Source: Byssochlamys sp. IMV 00236 (Eukaryota; Ascomycota; Eurotiomycetes; Eurotiales; Thermoascaceae). Taken from it: a DNA stretch of 64,000 nucleotides. The stretch spans positions 62,001 to 126,000 of the forward strand of contig MSJH02000029.1 of NCBI GenBank assembly GCA_001931875.2, read 5' to 3'. The notes under the pieces were generated by a model. That model saw only the letters and a program-made list of their open reading frames with translations. It made no database searches and was not told where the DNA came from. Both the position numbers and the translations under genes were made by a program. Below, piece by piece: positions 22,428 through 34,077 of this stretch (position 1 is its first letter; the number at the start of each line of letters is the position of its first letter).

Positions 22428-23051
22428 TCATTTCTTCTCACCCGTCGAGCCAGAAGCGTCCTGATCCGATGATTTCTTTCCCCAGTTCCACACATCCCAA
22501 ATATGCTCCATGATCAAATCTCCATAACCCTTCCCTTCCTCCAGCGCCTTCCGCTCCTCCTCCAGCCGTCTCTCCTTCCAACCAGGCGACTCGTCTCCCA
22601 TCCAGATGCGCTCCGCGGCACTCTTCTCCTGCTGCTGTTGGCGCTTCAACCGCTCGAGCTCTTCACCGACCAATCCGCCTGATCGTAGCTGCGCCTCTCG
22701 CGCCGCGCGCAGTTTCGCTTGGATCTCATGCGCGCGCTCCGAAGGCAGCGGGTCCGTGATAGCTGTGGTGGGAGGCTTGACGCGAGAGAGACGCTCTTCG
22801 AGACGTTCTGTGATGCTTCTTCCGGTACGTTCGCGAGTCAGATGGTTTGCGGAGACGAGGAAGGCGCCTGTTAGTAGGACGGTGAGGTGGTCGAGTTTGC
22901 GAGGCGGGATGGCGATGAGGACGGGAGAAGCGACTAGGAAGGTCATGGCTGCGTAGTTCTTGAAGCGGATGTAATCCGCTTCCCGAATGGCATTTTGACT
23001 CGGTGGATTATCCCCCGATGGAGGAGGAGTTGTAGTAGTAGCTGTGGACAT
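22428..23051 (-). CDS. Conserved two-helix membrane protein, likely mitochondrial or ER
   Basis: Single exon, 207 residues from the ATG at 23051; the open frame continues further upstream, but the ATG opening MSTATTTTPPPSG is the natural start. After a Thr/Pro-rich leader comes ADYIRFKNYAAMTF, then two hydrophobic segments separated by a short PPRKLDH turn (about residues 38-75). The C-terminal two thirds is a highly charged, Glu/Arg/Gln-rich helical region with a QQQQ run, followed by a Trp-rich end (EHIWDVWNWGKK). I recall similar fungal proteins loosely labelled rhomboid family, but none of the rhomboid Ser/His motifs is present here, so I do not use that label. Confidence 0.7.
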   Translation of the reverse strand: MSTATTTTPPPSGDNPPSQNAIREADYIRFKNYAAMTFLVASPVLIAIPPRKLDHLTVLLTGAFLVSANHLTRERTGRSITERLEERLSRVKPPTTAITDPLPSERAHEIQAKLRAAREAQLRSGGLVGEELERLKRQQQQEKSAAERIWMGDESPGWKERRLEEERKALEEGKGYGDLIMEHIWDVWNWGKKSSDQDASGSTGEKK

Positions 23052-24515
23052 TATATTGTTGGTGGTTGGTTGGTTGCGGGTAGGTATTCTTTCAAGATGC
23101 GGATTCGATGAAGGTAGGTTAAAGATCCAGAAAAAAAGCAGAAATCCGTCTTGAAGCACTTCTAGTTCAAATCGCAGTTTTCCAATTCCAGAAATAGTAA
23201 AAGAGATAAAAGTACAGTGATAGGTGTTATGCCGCGGTAATCCGCTCAACCGGCACAAAGTCCTCATCTTCGTCTTCTTGCATCATCAGCCTTTCCGGTA
23301 TAAATTTACGGCTGTCTATCAACACCATCAGCGCAGTTCAACCATTACTTAAACTTGCGTGATTCCAACCCCATGTCAATAACTACTATGGTATGTAGCT
23401 AAGAGAGATCGACAGGCACAATCAAGAGCTTCTATCCAATGAATAGGATTAGAAAATATTCCATGAAGGAAAAAGAAAACAAGGCCAAGAAAATTCGACG
23501 TCATATGGATAGGTAAGTTTACATATGAGCGAGAGAGAGAGAGTCTGGGGTCAGGTAGTAGCCCCATGTATTTTTCCTTCTCCCCGCAACTTAAGTATGT
23601 TTTATGTTAGCATGGGAATTTACTCAATACATACATGCTCTGTCTCTCTGATAACGAAGTGTGCAGGACACGGATCGTGCAGAAATAAAATAAAAACATT
23701 AGATAGATGGAGTATGCCCGTGTCTATATTTATTTATTACATAGACTTGAAACCCTCAAATGTATCAGCTCCGCTTTAATTAGACACACCCACGAATAAC
23801 TATATTTGTCCGATATTTCCAACACGCACCCATCCCGTGGCAGATGATGCAACGCGATCTAGATAAAGAAATCAACTACCTTGGCAGGCTTGCATCGCGA
23901 TCTACCCCAATCATCCGATCTGGATCTGTGCGGGATGCCAAGTTTTTTAGTTTCACCGTGACGTTTCGTATCTATCAGATCTTCGCAAGCAGGTGGGGGA
24001 AAAGAAAGATGTGACTTGTCAGATCGGGAGGTGCGGAAACGTCTAGAGTACTCCGTATCAGATAGTGCCCGCTGTGTGCGTTTTGTTATTATCCTCACTC
24101 ATACCTAGACGGGCTGCAGTAATAATAATAATGGTGGGTTGGAGCGAGATTTCTGGTTCCAAATTGGGAATCTGCTTGGATTCTAATGGCTTTGGGCAAA
24201 GCTAGATGGATGTATAGAAACGTCTCTACGCTCTATTTCTTAGAAGAGAAAAGATAGCTAGCAACATGATAATGACGTAGTATTAATTTGAACAGAAAGG
24301 GACATGTTTTATTGTCCGAAAATGGTAGATTTTGGTAAAAAAGGTAATATGGACATCTTCTAACGCTGGTCTAGAAGACAGGAACCGAATAATAAAACTC
24401 AATATGATATCACTAATCCTGACACATCCGAAGCATGGCTCGTGAAACGAAGCATATGACCACAATGAGAAATGAAAACATTAGACCCCTTGGACGCGAG
24501 GGCGACGTAGAATGC
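23052..24515. other. Intergenic, nothing recognised
   Basis: About 1.46 kb between two minus-strand genes. It contains an AATAAT run near 24120. Small open frames show no motifs or splice structure. Confidence 0.5.
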
Positions 24516-24901
24516 TTAGCAGCACTCCTCGAAGGCCTCGAAGCAGCAAAGACCAGCGCAACTATAGCACATCTACCTGTCAGTAACTGGGTCGCCAGTT
24601 TCCTCAGGAGGGTTTACTTACACTCCGCAGCAGATGTCTCCAGCACCAGCACCACCACGCAGGTTCATGTTCATCTGCTCCTGGGAGCCCTATCCTGCTT
24701 GTTAGTTGACTGGGGTCTTTATCTAGTTCGGATGACAGGAGGAGGCCATCATACCGGCTGCTCAGTGACGACCCGCTCGGTGGTAGGAGCGGCTGGGCTA
24801 GTCGGCTGCTCCGCAGTCATAGTGTTGGCGTTCCATGTGCGCTCCGGGGCAGCTTCCTGCTTGGAGGACTTGAACCAGTTGAAGACACCGTCACCGAACA
24901 T
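24516..24901 (-). CDS. CYSTM-like cysteine-rich mini-protein
   Basis: Three exons on the minus strand, 24901-24755, 24680-24622 and 24561-24516, joined to 83 residues. The N-terminus is MFGDGVFNWFKSSKQEAA, followed by a Thr/Pro/Glu-rich linker. The C-terminal end is GGAGAGDICCGVCAGLCC and ends EECC, a short hydrophobic, cysteine-packed segment. That layout (polar Pro/Gln-rich N-terminus plus Cys-rich terminal helix) matches the eukaryotic CYSTM group of membrane-associated stress-tolerance proteins. Intron 2 (GTAAGT...CTATAG) is essential: reading through it gives GTG then TAA and removes the last Cys cluster. An alternative intron-1 acceptor upstream would break the frame. The family call rests on pattern alone. 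Confidence 0.65.
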
Positions 24902-26998
24902 CTTGAAGTGTGATGGGGTGGTAGATATGTGGAAATGTTTGGCGTGAAAAAAAGAAAGGATCTTTTCAGAGAGATCGATTAGATATCGAGCTGAATGGAG
25001 CAGAGACGGATGTGGAGCCGACAGTTATGATAGAAGAAGGAGGAAAGAAACACACAAAGGGGTGAGAGGGCTCCATTTATTAAGTTGCACGGCTCGATGA
25101 GACCGCCGGCGCCCGAGCACCCCTGAGGGAGTTCTCCGCCTACCAGTAGTCACTCATGGTAGGACGAGTAAGTTCCAGCAACGACTGGGTGTTTGTTACC
25201 GAATAATCCAACGACTGGCGTCCACTGGCTTCTTTCACCAGTGGAGGGCGGTGCGGGGGCGCTGATTCAAGCAATAATAATTTCACCAGCCACTGTGGAA
25301 GTCTAGAGGAGTCGCGCAGTTACTAACTACTAATTTTCAGGATCTCTCAGAGTCTCAGCTGAGCCCTTCAAGTGCTAGCGTGCCTCAGATAAGCTATTAG
25401 CCTCGGACGGTGGGACGTCTGTTGGCTGTTCGTACTCGTATTAATTATCCATAGGATTATTAGGGAGAGAATTACAATAAAAATAACTCCATTCCAATTC
25501 CTCAATAATAATAAATTATCATCATACTACATTCAACGGATCCGACACGAGGCTGAGCCATGGGTCCGTGGCGGTTACTAGCAATATAAGGAAACCGCAG
25601 TCTGCTGCGTACCTTTTTTTTTGCGCCAAAGTACCATAGAATTGCATCCGTGGAATAGTGATTAACTTAATATTAATCCATTATTGCTGACTTATGCTAC
25701 TACAGCGTGTCAGCAGACAGGGAAGAATAACTACTAACTAACTATTTAATTATTGCCGTGCAAAGGACACAGCGCAGGACGAGCTCTAATCCGATGTTCA
25801 CCCGTCACGGCTGTCTCGGAGCCAACGAGGCTGATGCGAGCCCTACCGAAACGTACCGAAACGACGTTAGGCCAGTTAGTGAACTTTTTCACCCCTCGGG
25901 GACGAGGATGGTACGGACTAATTGATACGTAATCCGACTCATAACTAATAATCATCTCCCATGGCTGCGGAATACTCTATCTAGTCTACCATCGAAACCC
26001 GTTTGCCATACAGTCAATTCCCCGGTATTATTATTGGAAGTGCTGAGCCACAGAGCTGGTTCGCCATCAGCCACTCTGGTAGTTCTCCAAAGCCTCGAAC
26101 GTCCACGTCAGACTCTTGGGAAGATATTCATTATTATTATTAGTATTACTGCACGGAGACCAGTTAGCGTTAGTGCAAATTAGTTACCGTAGTTCGAGCC
26201 GAAATCTATGGTAGGCTAAGCCACTGGAGTTCAAGCTTTGAGCCAAGCTTTGTATCGTCTAACGCGCGTCGCTATACAACGACGGCGCCGATCCGCCCCG
26301 TTTGGCGACTTCCTCATTGAACCTTGGAAGACGATCGTCGTCCTAGACCGTACGCAAGACGTTGAAGTTTGAACAGCCCATTTTTCAGCCTTACTAGAAG
26401 CAGTCGGATCGTTGATGCTAACAGATAACATCCTAAAAGGGCAATACTTAGAGAGCAGTCGCAGCGGTCAAATTCCGGGGACGGTCCTGTCCGGCTCCGG
26501 CCTCTTCCCGTTGACCGCTTCGCTCTGAAGGAAAGAAGAGCACTGGACAACAACTACGTAGGTCCCGTTAACCATCAGCTACACAGAGAGAAGCATATGG
26601 ACGATCATAGTTTCAATATCAAAAGATATGGTTATTGCTGATCAGTGTTCAAATGCTTTTTTTTTGTAGACAGGTGGTCTGAAAAAGCGCTTAATAGTGG
26701 AGTGCAGTACATGTCGCGCATGGTTTACATGCAATAGGCGGCCAGTCACCCACCAGATCAGAACCAATGTCAACTGTATCTGTGAATATTCGCAATTTTG
26801 CCATGCGGAAACTCTCGATGAAAGATAATAGCAAATTGTGAAGGCCTGATATAGAGTTAGCGCTGTTCTTGTTCAGAGGCAAGGACGCAACTGACTCATT
26901 TATGATGTGACAGCTCCCCAGCGGTTGATCTAGAAAGCGCCATTTCAGGAGTGACACATGTTAAACAGGACCAGGACTGTGATGCCTTCTTTTCCCGT
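24902..26998. other. Intergenic, nothing firmly recognised
   Basis: About 2.1 kb without a supported gene. There are several TAA/ATT triplet runs (near 25490-25520, 26027-26035 and 26131-26146), as is common in old repeat remnants, but no terminal inverted repeats or transposase frame that I can defend. Short frames near 26231-26553 are probably chance. Confidence 0.45.
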
Positions 26999-28401
26999 CT
27001 ACGGGAGTCTGCCCTTAACCACCTTATCCAAATCAACGCCAATAGTGGTGTTCTTCGGCATTTCCGTCAGAGTTCCTGTCTCGAACTTGATAGTGCCATC
27101 GTTCAGATAGCCGTTCGGCTCGATAACACCACCGGTGATCTCTCCGATGAGCTGCGCATAGTTATCCATGTATCTGATATTGCAGCGAGTTGTTGCTGAC
27201 TCGCAGTGAGCCACCAGCGCGGCAGTCGCCTTGAAAACACGCATGCATCGTGGACAGCTGGTTACTTATGGTTAGTGCTGAGGTCTTCTGGGATATGGAA
27301 GACTGTGTATGCTTACCGCACCCTCGACGCAATATTGGTCCTGATCAAAAGGTGTTCTTCAAAAGACCTTGCGTCGTCAAAGTACCCGCAGCCGCACGGG
27401 CATCTGTAGCGCCCGACGAAAGAGTCGAAGTACACAGTTGCGTCCCAATGACCGAAAAGGGTATGAAGTACCTGGCCAGCAGTTGGAAGCTTTCGAGTGG
27501 GATTAGTAGGATCCGACAGAGTCATACCCGCCTGAGAGCCTTCGTGCCTCCAAGAATCCGAAGAGTTCTTGCTCCTACCGGCAGTAGACTCTCCGTCTTG
27601 CTGATCCAGAACTCCCTTGTTCTCCTTTCCCTTATGGTCGATGGAAAGTTCAGAGAACGCCATGAGGTCACTGGACTCGGATGTCATCTGGCTTTGCCTC
27701 TGTTCTCCGAGCCTGGGCCAATGCTTCAGCGATAGCTTGGTAGATGCAGCGGATCTGTTGCCATCGTCTGATTTCGGCTGATTATTGATGGCCTCCTTAT
27801 TGAGACGCGCAACGTTGCTAAGACTCACACCCCCACTGGCCTCACGATCATCATCAGATTCAGAGCCAGGTGCCAGGGAGGCCCTTAGCTCACTGGCCTC
27901 CAGGGCGTATCTAAAGGCCGTCTTCCTGGCGCGCTCCTTCACCAACTGAGTCGAGCTAACCACTGGACATTCGTTTTTGTCGATATGATTTATCATTGTC
28001 GCTCCACTCTTGAACTTGGCTTGGCAATAGCAGGTCAGATCTTGTTCCGTGCGATGGTTCTGCGTGAGAGGAGGATATGATCAGTCCCGTTCACCAGTGT
28101 CTATCTGAAGACGGTCGAGGCAACAAGACCGTGGCTATCAACAAACCTGCATGATATGGTGGTCACGGCCACTCTCACTGCGAAACTCCGAACCACAGAT
28201 CGGGCAGATAATGTGTTTGTTGCTTTTGATCTTATGAATGAGCAGCCTCTCCTCATCCTGGAAATCCTCATCGCATCTGCTGCAGTATTCATGTTCCAGA
28301 TCAGAGATTTTGTGTTTTTTCATCTCTGCATCAGATCCAAATGTGCGACCGCATCCTGGAAATGTGCAAGGCACACGGACACGAGACGGTGGTCCAGGCA
28401 T
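26999..28401 (-). CDS. C2H2-type zinc finger protein
   Basis: Three exons, 28401-28147, 28059-27317 and 27257-26999; 418 residues. The N-terminal 85 residues hold successive finger-like modules: CTFPGCGRTFGSDAEMKKHK, then CSRCDEDFQDEERLLIHKIK and CPICGSEFRSESGRDHH. A degenerate CYCQAKF...H module follows across the first junction. The middle is Ser/Asp-rich and disordered. A second Cys cluster (RCPCGCGYF...FEEH) lies near residue 320, and another, CPRCMRVFKATAALVAHC, spans the last junction. The protein ends in a compact domain. The fingers suggest DNA or RNA binding in the nucleus. Fungal proteins of this layout are mostly uncharacterised. The donor of intron 1 is the less common GTTTGT, but continuity of the fingers across both introns supports the model. 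Confidence 0.8.
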
Positions 28402-29073
28402 GGTTTGTGATCAGTAACGAACACCCTGTGTCGATGTTTGAGGATTCCCTAGGTGAGTGCCGTGGACTAAGGTTAAGATGAGGTTTGGAGTTATGACCGT
28501 GGGAAGCAGGGATGAAGGGAGTCGATATGGAGGTGAATGACCAGGATATGTGCTGAGAATAGTTAGGAATAGCTGGAGAGTGAATGTGGGGGTTTGAAAA
28601 AAACTGCCTCGTGGATGAGTGCAGAAAGAGGGAGGGAGAAGCGGAAGATAACAAGGCAGTCGCGGACATGAGACCTTGCAAAAGCAACAGTCAACTTCCG
28701 CTGCACGCACCCACAGAACCATGTAACGTTTGCCCTCGACAAACGACATGAATGATGTGTTTGATATTCCTTCTCATACAGGGAATTTACCACGCAAGAG
28801 ACCCCATATGTCTATTTATCAAAGATGGATGGTTCTCACCTCGCTCCGGGTCTGGAGAAGTCACTTTAAAGCTTATCATTATGACAACGGGGAAAGAAAC
28901 ATCGACTTCGAGTCACATATTTCTCCGATTAACTCATACTATATGAAGATCCAAGATACAGTATCTCAGTCCTTGCATCAGAGCGCAGCCTAACATATCT
29001 AGAACCTTGAGAATGGCAGCCTGGATACAATATTAGCATCTCTTCTCGATCTTTTCCAACTTACGAAAGGCTC
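28402..29073. other. Intergenic, nothing recognised
   Basis: Upstream region of the C2H2 gene and downstream region of cyanase. No frame with motifs or introns. Confidence 0.5.
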
Positions 29074-29594
29074 TCACCATTTTCCGCGCAGAGTAATGAC
29101 GGCCCAGTTGTTTCCGTCCTTATCCGTCTCCTTTTCAACCTTCGTGGAGAACGAAATAGCACTCATGATGCCATCACCAAACTTTTCGTTCAGAACCGCC
29201 TTGTACGCATATCCATAGTTCTGCACGATCTCATACAACCGGTAGATCAAGGGTTCCTTCGGAGGCATCTGTACCGTGCGACCACGGTCGGGGAAGCCAC
29301 TGAGCTGTTCCTCCAGCAAGTCGTGCGGAATTCCAAGAAGCGTAGAAAGCTTCTGGATGTCTTCGGACGAGGCCTTTGCCTGTCCGTAGAATATGGCGGC
29401 CGTCGCTACCTCATTGCGTCCGATATGGTTTGCGATTTCCTCGAAACTGAGCCTCTTGTTTGCCTTCGCCTTGAACAGCGTCTCTGCAGACGCTGGCAGG
29501 TAGGGGTGCTGGGTGACCTGTTGCGAAAACCATCAGCTAGCTACTATACCTGTATAGCAATGGTCAGACCTACATCAAGCGTTGCGAGCGACAT
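29074..29594 (-). CDS. cyn1: Cyanate hydratase (cyanase)
   Basis: Two exons: a 7-codon first exon 29594-29574 (MSLATLD), a 56-bp intron (GTAGGT...CAG), then 29517-29074; 154 residues, close to family length. The N-terminal helix-turn-helix-like half includes [13 protein letters not shown]. The catalytic C-terminal half has [18 protein letters not shown] with the conserved Arg and Glu, and [11 protein letters not shown] with the conserved Ser of the Arg-Glu-Ser active site. The enzyme uses bicarbonate to convert cyanate to CO2 and carbamate, which decays to ammonia, in the cytosol as a decamer of dimers. Nothing is missing. The tiny first exon means that a plain ORF search recovers only the C-terminal part. 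Confidence 0.95.
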
Positions 29595-29707
29595 TCTGTT
29601 GGCGGATATTGAAATAACAGGACTATGGCGGATTGAGCAATGCTGAAGATACCGACTCAATGATATATCCATACGACTTCTGGAGCGATGTCATCCTTAT
29701 ATAATAA

Positions 29708-30100
29708 TTAGCCCTTGGCCTTCTCCAACTCCTGGATCCGCTTGAAGCGGGGGGAAGCATCTGGTGTTCGGGAGATACCAAGATCCCGACGCGGGGTTCT
29801 CTCGTCTATGCGGGGCTTGTTCTGCTCTCCGATTACGGCAGCATGTCAACAATGGGAAACTCAATTATTGTATAGAAGGCAAAGCAACCTATTTTATAGC
29901 GTTGATAGTCCAGCCGCGACACATAGCCCTGTCTATACCTCCGACAGACACATTGGTCTGCAGAGCTGCCCCTCCACGACGATCTCCAGCTAGTACTTTA
30001 CAAGTGCGACACAGCCACATCCTATCACCATGTGGCATAGCTGCTCTGGTGGCATCGCTGGACTGAAGAGCGCATCAAATATGGGTTCGAGGTGGGCCAT
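29708..30100 (-). CDS. Tentative small spliced gene, function unknown
   Basis: On the minus strand, a protein-like terminal exon ends at the TAA at 29708-29710 and includes RIDERTPRRDLGISRTPDA and SPRFKRIQELEKAKG. This is charged, continuous and unlike neighbouring noise. An ATG at 30100 opens MAHLEPIFDALFSPAM and stays open to a GTAAAG donor. Two in-frame joins are possible. One is direct, from the CTT before the donor to AACAAG at 29821. The other goes through a 19-nt middle exon (ACCAATG...GGAG) to an acceptor after 29827. Either gives about 70-80 residues. The gene would be divergent from phospholipase D, sharing about 395 bp. The terminal exon is the strongest part; the rest of the model is inference. 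Confidence 0.35.
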
Positions 30101-30495
30101 GTCCGTTACTATCTGCTATCTGATCCGTCATGGACAGCCTAAGTGGTGGATAGCTCTTGCGCCGTTAGCAGCTGAAACGCGAGTGAAGAAGCTCTTAAAC
30201 ATTAGCGGGGGTTGGCACAGCTTGACACGGCTCAGAGCGAGCTGGCTTAAAAAGTCCAACTTACTCAGTGCCACACCGCGTCTTCTGGGCTCTCTGGGTA
30301 TTTCATCGGCAAGAGAACTCCTTCCTGTGACTGTCAATTGCTCACAGAGACTATCTGCTTGAGACCTCAGTTTAGCCTTGCTACGCTTTTCAGTTTCTTT
30401 CAGCCTACGATCTCATTGAGGACAATCCCGCTTAGCTCCACGAGACCTCCAAGCAGCATCCAGGAACGGGACTCGTGCAGAGATAGCTCGTCATC
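30101..30495. other. Short divergent upstream region of pldA
   Basis: 395 bp upstream of phospholipase D, possibly shared with the tentative mini-gene. No distinct motif recognised. Confidence 0.4.
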
Positions 30496-33269
30496 ATGTC
30501 GGAGTCATACGAGCCGGACTACGAGGCAGAGCCGCAGAAAGAAGACTTTGTGTCAAGACTTATCGACAAAATAGGAGAAGCAGTAACAGGTTCCGATGAC
30601 AAACATGAGGAAGAGGCTTCTCCGGAAAACGAAGTTACACCTTCGAACAACGCACACAGGTATGGCAGTTTTGCTCCTCAGAGGGGAAACAACGAAGTGA
30701 AATGGCATGTCGATGGATGCAACTACTTCCATGCCGTGTCTCTGGCACTGGAAAGGGCCGAGGAGACTATTTGGATCCTGGACTGTAAGTATTTCACTGT
30801 ACCGTAGTTTCAGCAATTGTAGTCTCCCTAACCTCTTTCAGGGTGGCTTTCCCCAGAGCTGTATCTCAGACGGCCTCCCGCGCAAAATGAGCAATATCGT
30901 GTCGATCGAATGCTCCAAGCTGCTGCCGAGAGGGGCGTGCATGTCAATATTATTGTCTATAAGGAGGTTACCCAAGCATTAACCCGTGAGTGTCATGTCT
31001 AATCTCGGACCGGAGGTCGTATTGCTGACTCTTACCTGTAAACAAGTGTCATCTGAGCACACCAAACAACATCTGGAAAGCTTGCACCCCAACATCCGTG
31101 TGTTCCGCCACCCGGACCATGCTCCCAATAGCGAAGAAGTTAAAGATACCATACTATCCAAGTTGAAAGGGTTGACTTTGGATACTGCCAAACTATCCAG
31201 TATGTCCGGTGAGGACCTGAAGGAAATTTATGGTTCCAAGGAAGAGACAGTTCTTTACTGGGCACATCATGAGAAGCTGTGTCTCATTGACGGCAAGATC
31301 GCTTTTATGGGCGGTCTTGATATGTGTTTCGGGCGTTGGGACACGAACCAACACGCGATCACGGACTTCCATCCCGCAAACCTCGACGAGATCGTGTATC
31401 CAGGCCAAGACTACAATAACGCACGGGTCCTTGATTTCCAGGACGTTGCTCACTGGGAGCAGAACCAGCTCGATCGCAAAGCTACCCCACGCATGGGATG
31501 GTCTGATATATCAGTCAGTTTACGTGGCCCTGTGGTAGAGGATCTTCGGAGGCACTTCGTCGAGCGTTGGAACTTCATTTGGGAGACAAAATACAACGCC
31601 GATCACGATGACAATCGGTATTCCAAATTGACCCTCCACAGAGGACCAGCAGGAGCTAGTCTCGAAGACAGAAGCAACGAGCAAGGCTGGGGCCTATCAG
31701 GGTTTGGGCATGCTCTGCATGATCGATTCCATCATTATATTGGCGGAGAGGGGCATCACGCCGGCGGTCAATTTAAATGCCAAATTGTTCGAAGTTGCTC
31801 TCAGTGGAGCCATGGAGTTCCCACCGAGCATTCAATTGCAGATGCATATGCGGCTATCATCCGAGACAGTAAGCATTTCATCTACATCGAAAACCAGTTC
31901 TTCATTACTGCAACAGGTGATGAACAGAAGCCCGTGGAAAACAAAATTGGTGCTGCCATAGTGGAGCGTATCTTGCGAGCTGCCCGTGCTGGTGAGAAGT
32001 ACAAAATTATAGTCGTGATTCCTTCCGTGCCCGCTTTTCCTGGCGATCTGCTGGATGATTCAAGTCTCGGTACTCGAGCGATTATGGAATTCCAGTACAA
32101 TTCTATCAACCGCGGCGGTAACAGCATCATGGAACTCATTTCTAAGGAAGGATATGATCCAGAGGAGTATATCAGATTCTTCAACCTTCGAAACTACGAC
32201 AGAATCAACGGTGGCGGGGTGGCATCCCAAATCGAACGGGAGAGTGGTGTAGACTACGAGGATGCCCGTAAACAACATGATATCGCCACCGGAGGATATG
32301 GTGGATACGGCCCAGGAGCTTTCAGCGCCGATGCTGAGACCAGAGGCTCATACGAGCAGTATCAAGAGACCGCCCAGCAGTCGCGTGCGGGCAGCCGCTG
32401 GGACTCCGTCAGTGAGTGTTATATGCTCGGTGGAGAGGACATCCGGAATGTCCCATGGGAAAACTCGGATGATATGGATGAGATAGACGCCTTCGTTAGC
32501 GAAGAACTCTATGTTCATTCTAAGGTAAGTCACACATGGAATCATATTATGAAATTTCTGCGATGCTGACTAGTTGAAGGTCCTCATTGCAGACGACCGC
32601 ATCGTCATTTGTGGTTCAGCAAACCTGAACGACCGTTCCCAGCTTGGTACTCATGACTCGGAGATCGCCATCATCATTGAAGACCCGAGGCCTGTCGAGA
32701 CCACGATGGACGGCAGACCCTGGACAGCAAGCCGATTTGCGACTTCCCTCCGTCGACAACTGTTCCGGAAACACCTTGGTCTGCTGAGAGCGCAGGACTG
32801 CACACAGCTGAACGCTAATGCTGAGCCTGTCGGCGTGCCTAATGTGGACGATCTAGATAGTGAAGAGAGCCAACTAGTTGCCGATCCCCTGTCCGATGAA
32901 TTCCAGGATCTCTGGATCTCGCGTGCTCATACGAACACAGAGGTTTACCGGGAGGTCTTCCACCCAGTACCGGATGATACTGTCCGCAGCTGGGACGCCT
33001 ACAAGGAATTCTTCGAGAATTATTTCCACAAAGCCGTTGAAAATGCCGATGGTAAAGACGAGCTTCTCGAGAAACCAGCGAAGTATCAATGGGGCCACGT
33101 GGTCCGTGAAAACTTCCCCGAGGGCCCTGAAGGTGCTAGACAGGTGAAGGAATTGCTTAGCAAGGTGAAAGGAACCCTGGTGGAGATGCCCCTTGTCTTC
33201 TTAGCCGATGAAGATGTTGCAAAGACTGGACTCAGCTTGAATGCCGTCACGGAGCCGATCTACACCTGA
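30496..33269 (+). CDS. pldA: Phospholipase D
   Basis: Four exons: 30496-30784, 30842-30985, 31047-32524 and 32574-33269; 868 residues, similar to fungal PldA proteins. Two HKD motifs are visible: HHEKLCLIDGKIAFMGGLD near residue 240 and VHSKLKVLIADDRIVICGSA at the exon 3/4 junction, each followed by the usual Gly/Ser-rich turn. IYIENQFF in the centre is also typical. The N-terminus is acidic and lacks PX or PH domains, unlike yeast Spo14. The enzyme hydrolyses phosphatidylcholine to phosphatidic acid and choline at membranes. The junction at 32524/32574 falls inside the second catalytic motif, so correct splicing is essential. The intron 2 acceptor is AAG, slightly weak but required for frame. 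The symbol follows the Aspergillus name and is by similarity. Confidence 0.92.
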
Positions 33270-34077
33270 TCTATGACTCGATGTCTGTGATATGAGTACT
33301 GGGTTCTTTCAGTTGGCTATGTGCATGTACAGATATCTAGACATCGTCCCACATACGTTTACCTATGATCTAATTGGGAATTGGAGAAGAAATCTTCGAA
33401 TATTCTTAGCAGCCGTGTAGACGCAGCGACTTCACTCTACGTTTAAGACGTCTCTATGATAACGCACAATCTACCTGGCCGGGTGACACTGTCCAGTTGC
33501 GGGGTGTAGCATCTTAACTGCGGCATTCCCGCCTTTCTCTGAAACAATGGACACAATGCTGGTCATTGTAAGCGAGGATCTTTGATTTAGGAGAAAAGCT
33601 CCTCGTGTAAAATCAAAATAGATCTACCATCCGTACTTCCTGAGGAAGTGAATGCTTGTGCCCACTTGAGTCGACTCGATGAGAATGAGAACAATACGAA
33701 TGGGCCATGTTACCCAACAATGGTCTAGTCAGCACCCCACCCCCCACACGAATATAGACCCATTAGTTCTTCTCACTCTACATATTGTTCTCCGTTTGCC
33801 ATTCAACCCGAACAATATGTCGCCGGTATTGACCATTCGGGGTAAACACATGATATTTTGGAGGGGACATGTCATATATAGCCTTCAATCCTTAAGTTCC
33901 CTTTTCATGATTCTTCCGCATCAACTTTTTACTTAGTCTACATCAAGGTTGCAATATCTACGAGACATTCATATCTCGAGCACGGAGTCGCCTTTACAAG
34001 CTTCAATCTCTACGTCTTTCAATAACCTTGAAAAGATTCGCGATCGCATATACCATAACCTCTACCGATCTTTCCAG
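33270..34077. other. Intergenic; upstream region of the CaaX mini-gene
   Basis: Downstream of pldA and upstream of the small gene at 34078. CT-rich and AC-rich runs near 33730-33790 precede a TATA box (listed separately). A 10-codon upstream ORF begins near 33908. No other gene recognised. Confidence 0.5.
33875..33880 (+). promoter_or_regulatory. TATA box of the CaaX mini-gene
   Basis: CATATATAG, with core TATATA, lies about 200 bp upstream of the ATG at 34078, within an otherwise normal-composition stretch. Transcription starting 30-60 bp downstream would give a leader of roughly 140-170 nt. Aside from a possible short upstream frame near 33908, the ATG at 34078 is the first ATG. Inferred from sequence only. 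Confidence 0.35.

Noticed and set aside
22428..23051. Rhomboid label for the two-helix protein
   Set aside because: No GxSG or catalytic His motif and only about two membrane segments; it does not meet the family definition.
25080..26200. Possible transposon between the CYSTM-like and C2H2 genes
   Set aside because: Triplet runs and weakly similar phrases (CAGCCACTGTGG and CAGCCACTCTGG) were noted, but no terminal inverted repeats, target duplication or transposase frame.
26231..26553. Overlapping minus-strand frames, one with a hydrophobic stretch
   Set aside because: No start context, splice signals or family resemblance; likely chance in old intergenic DNA.
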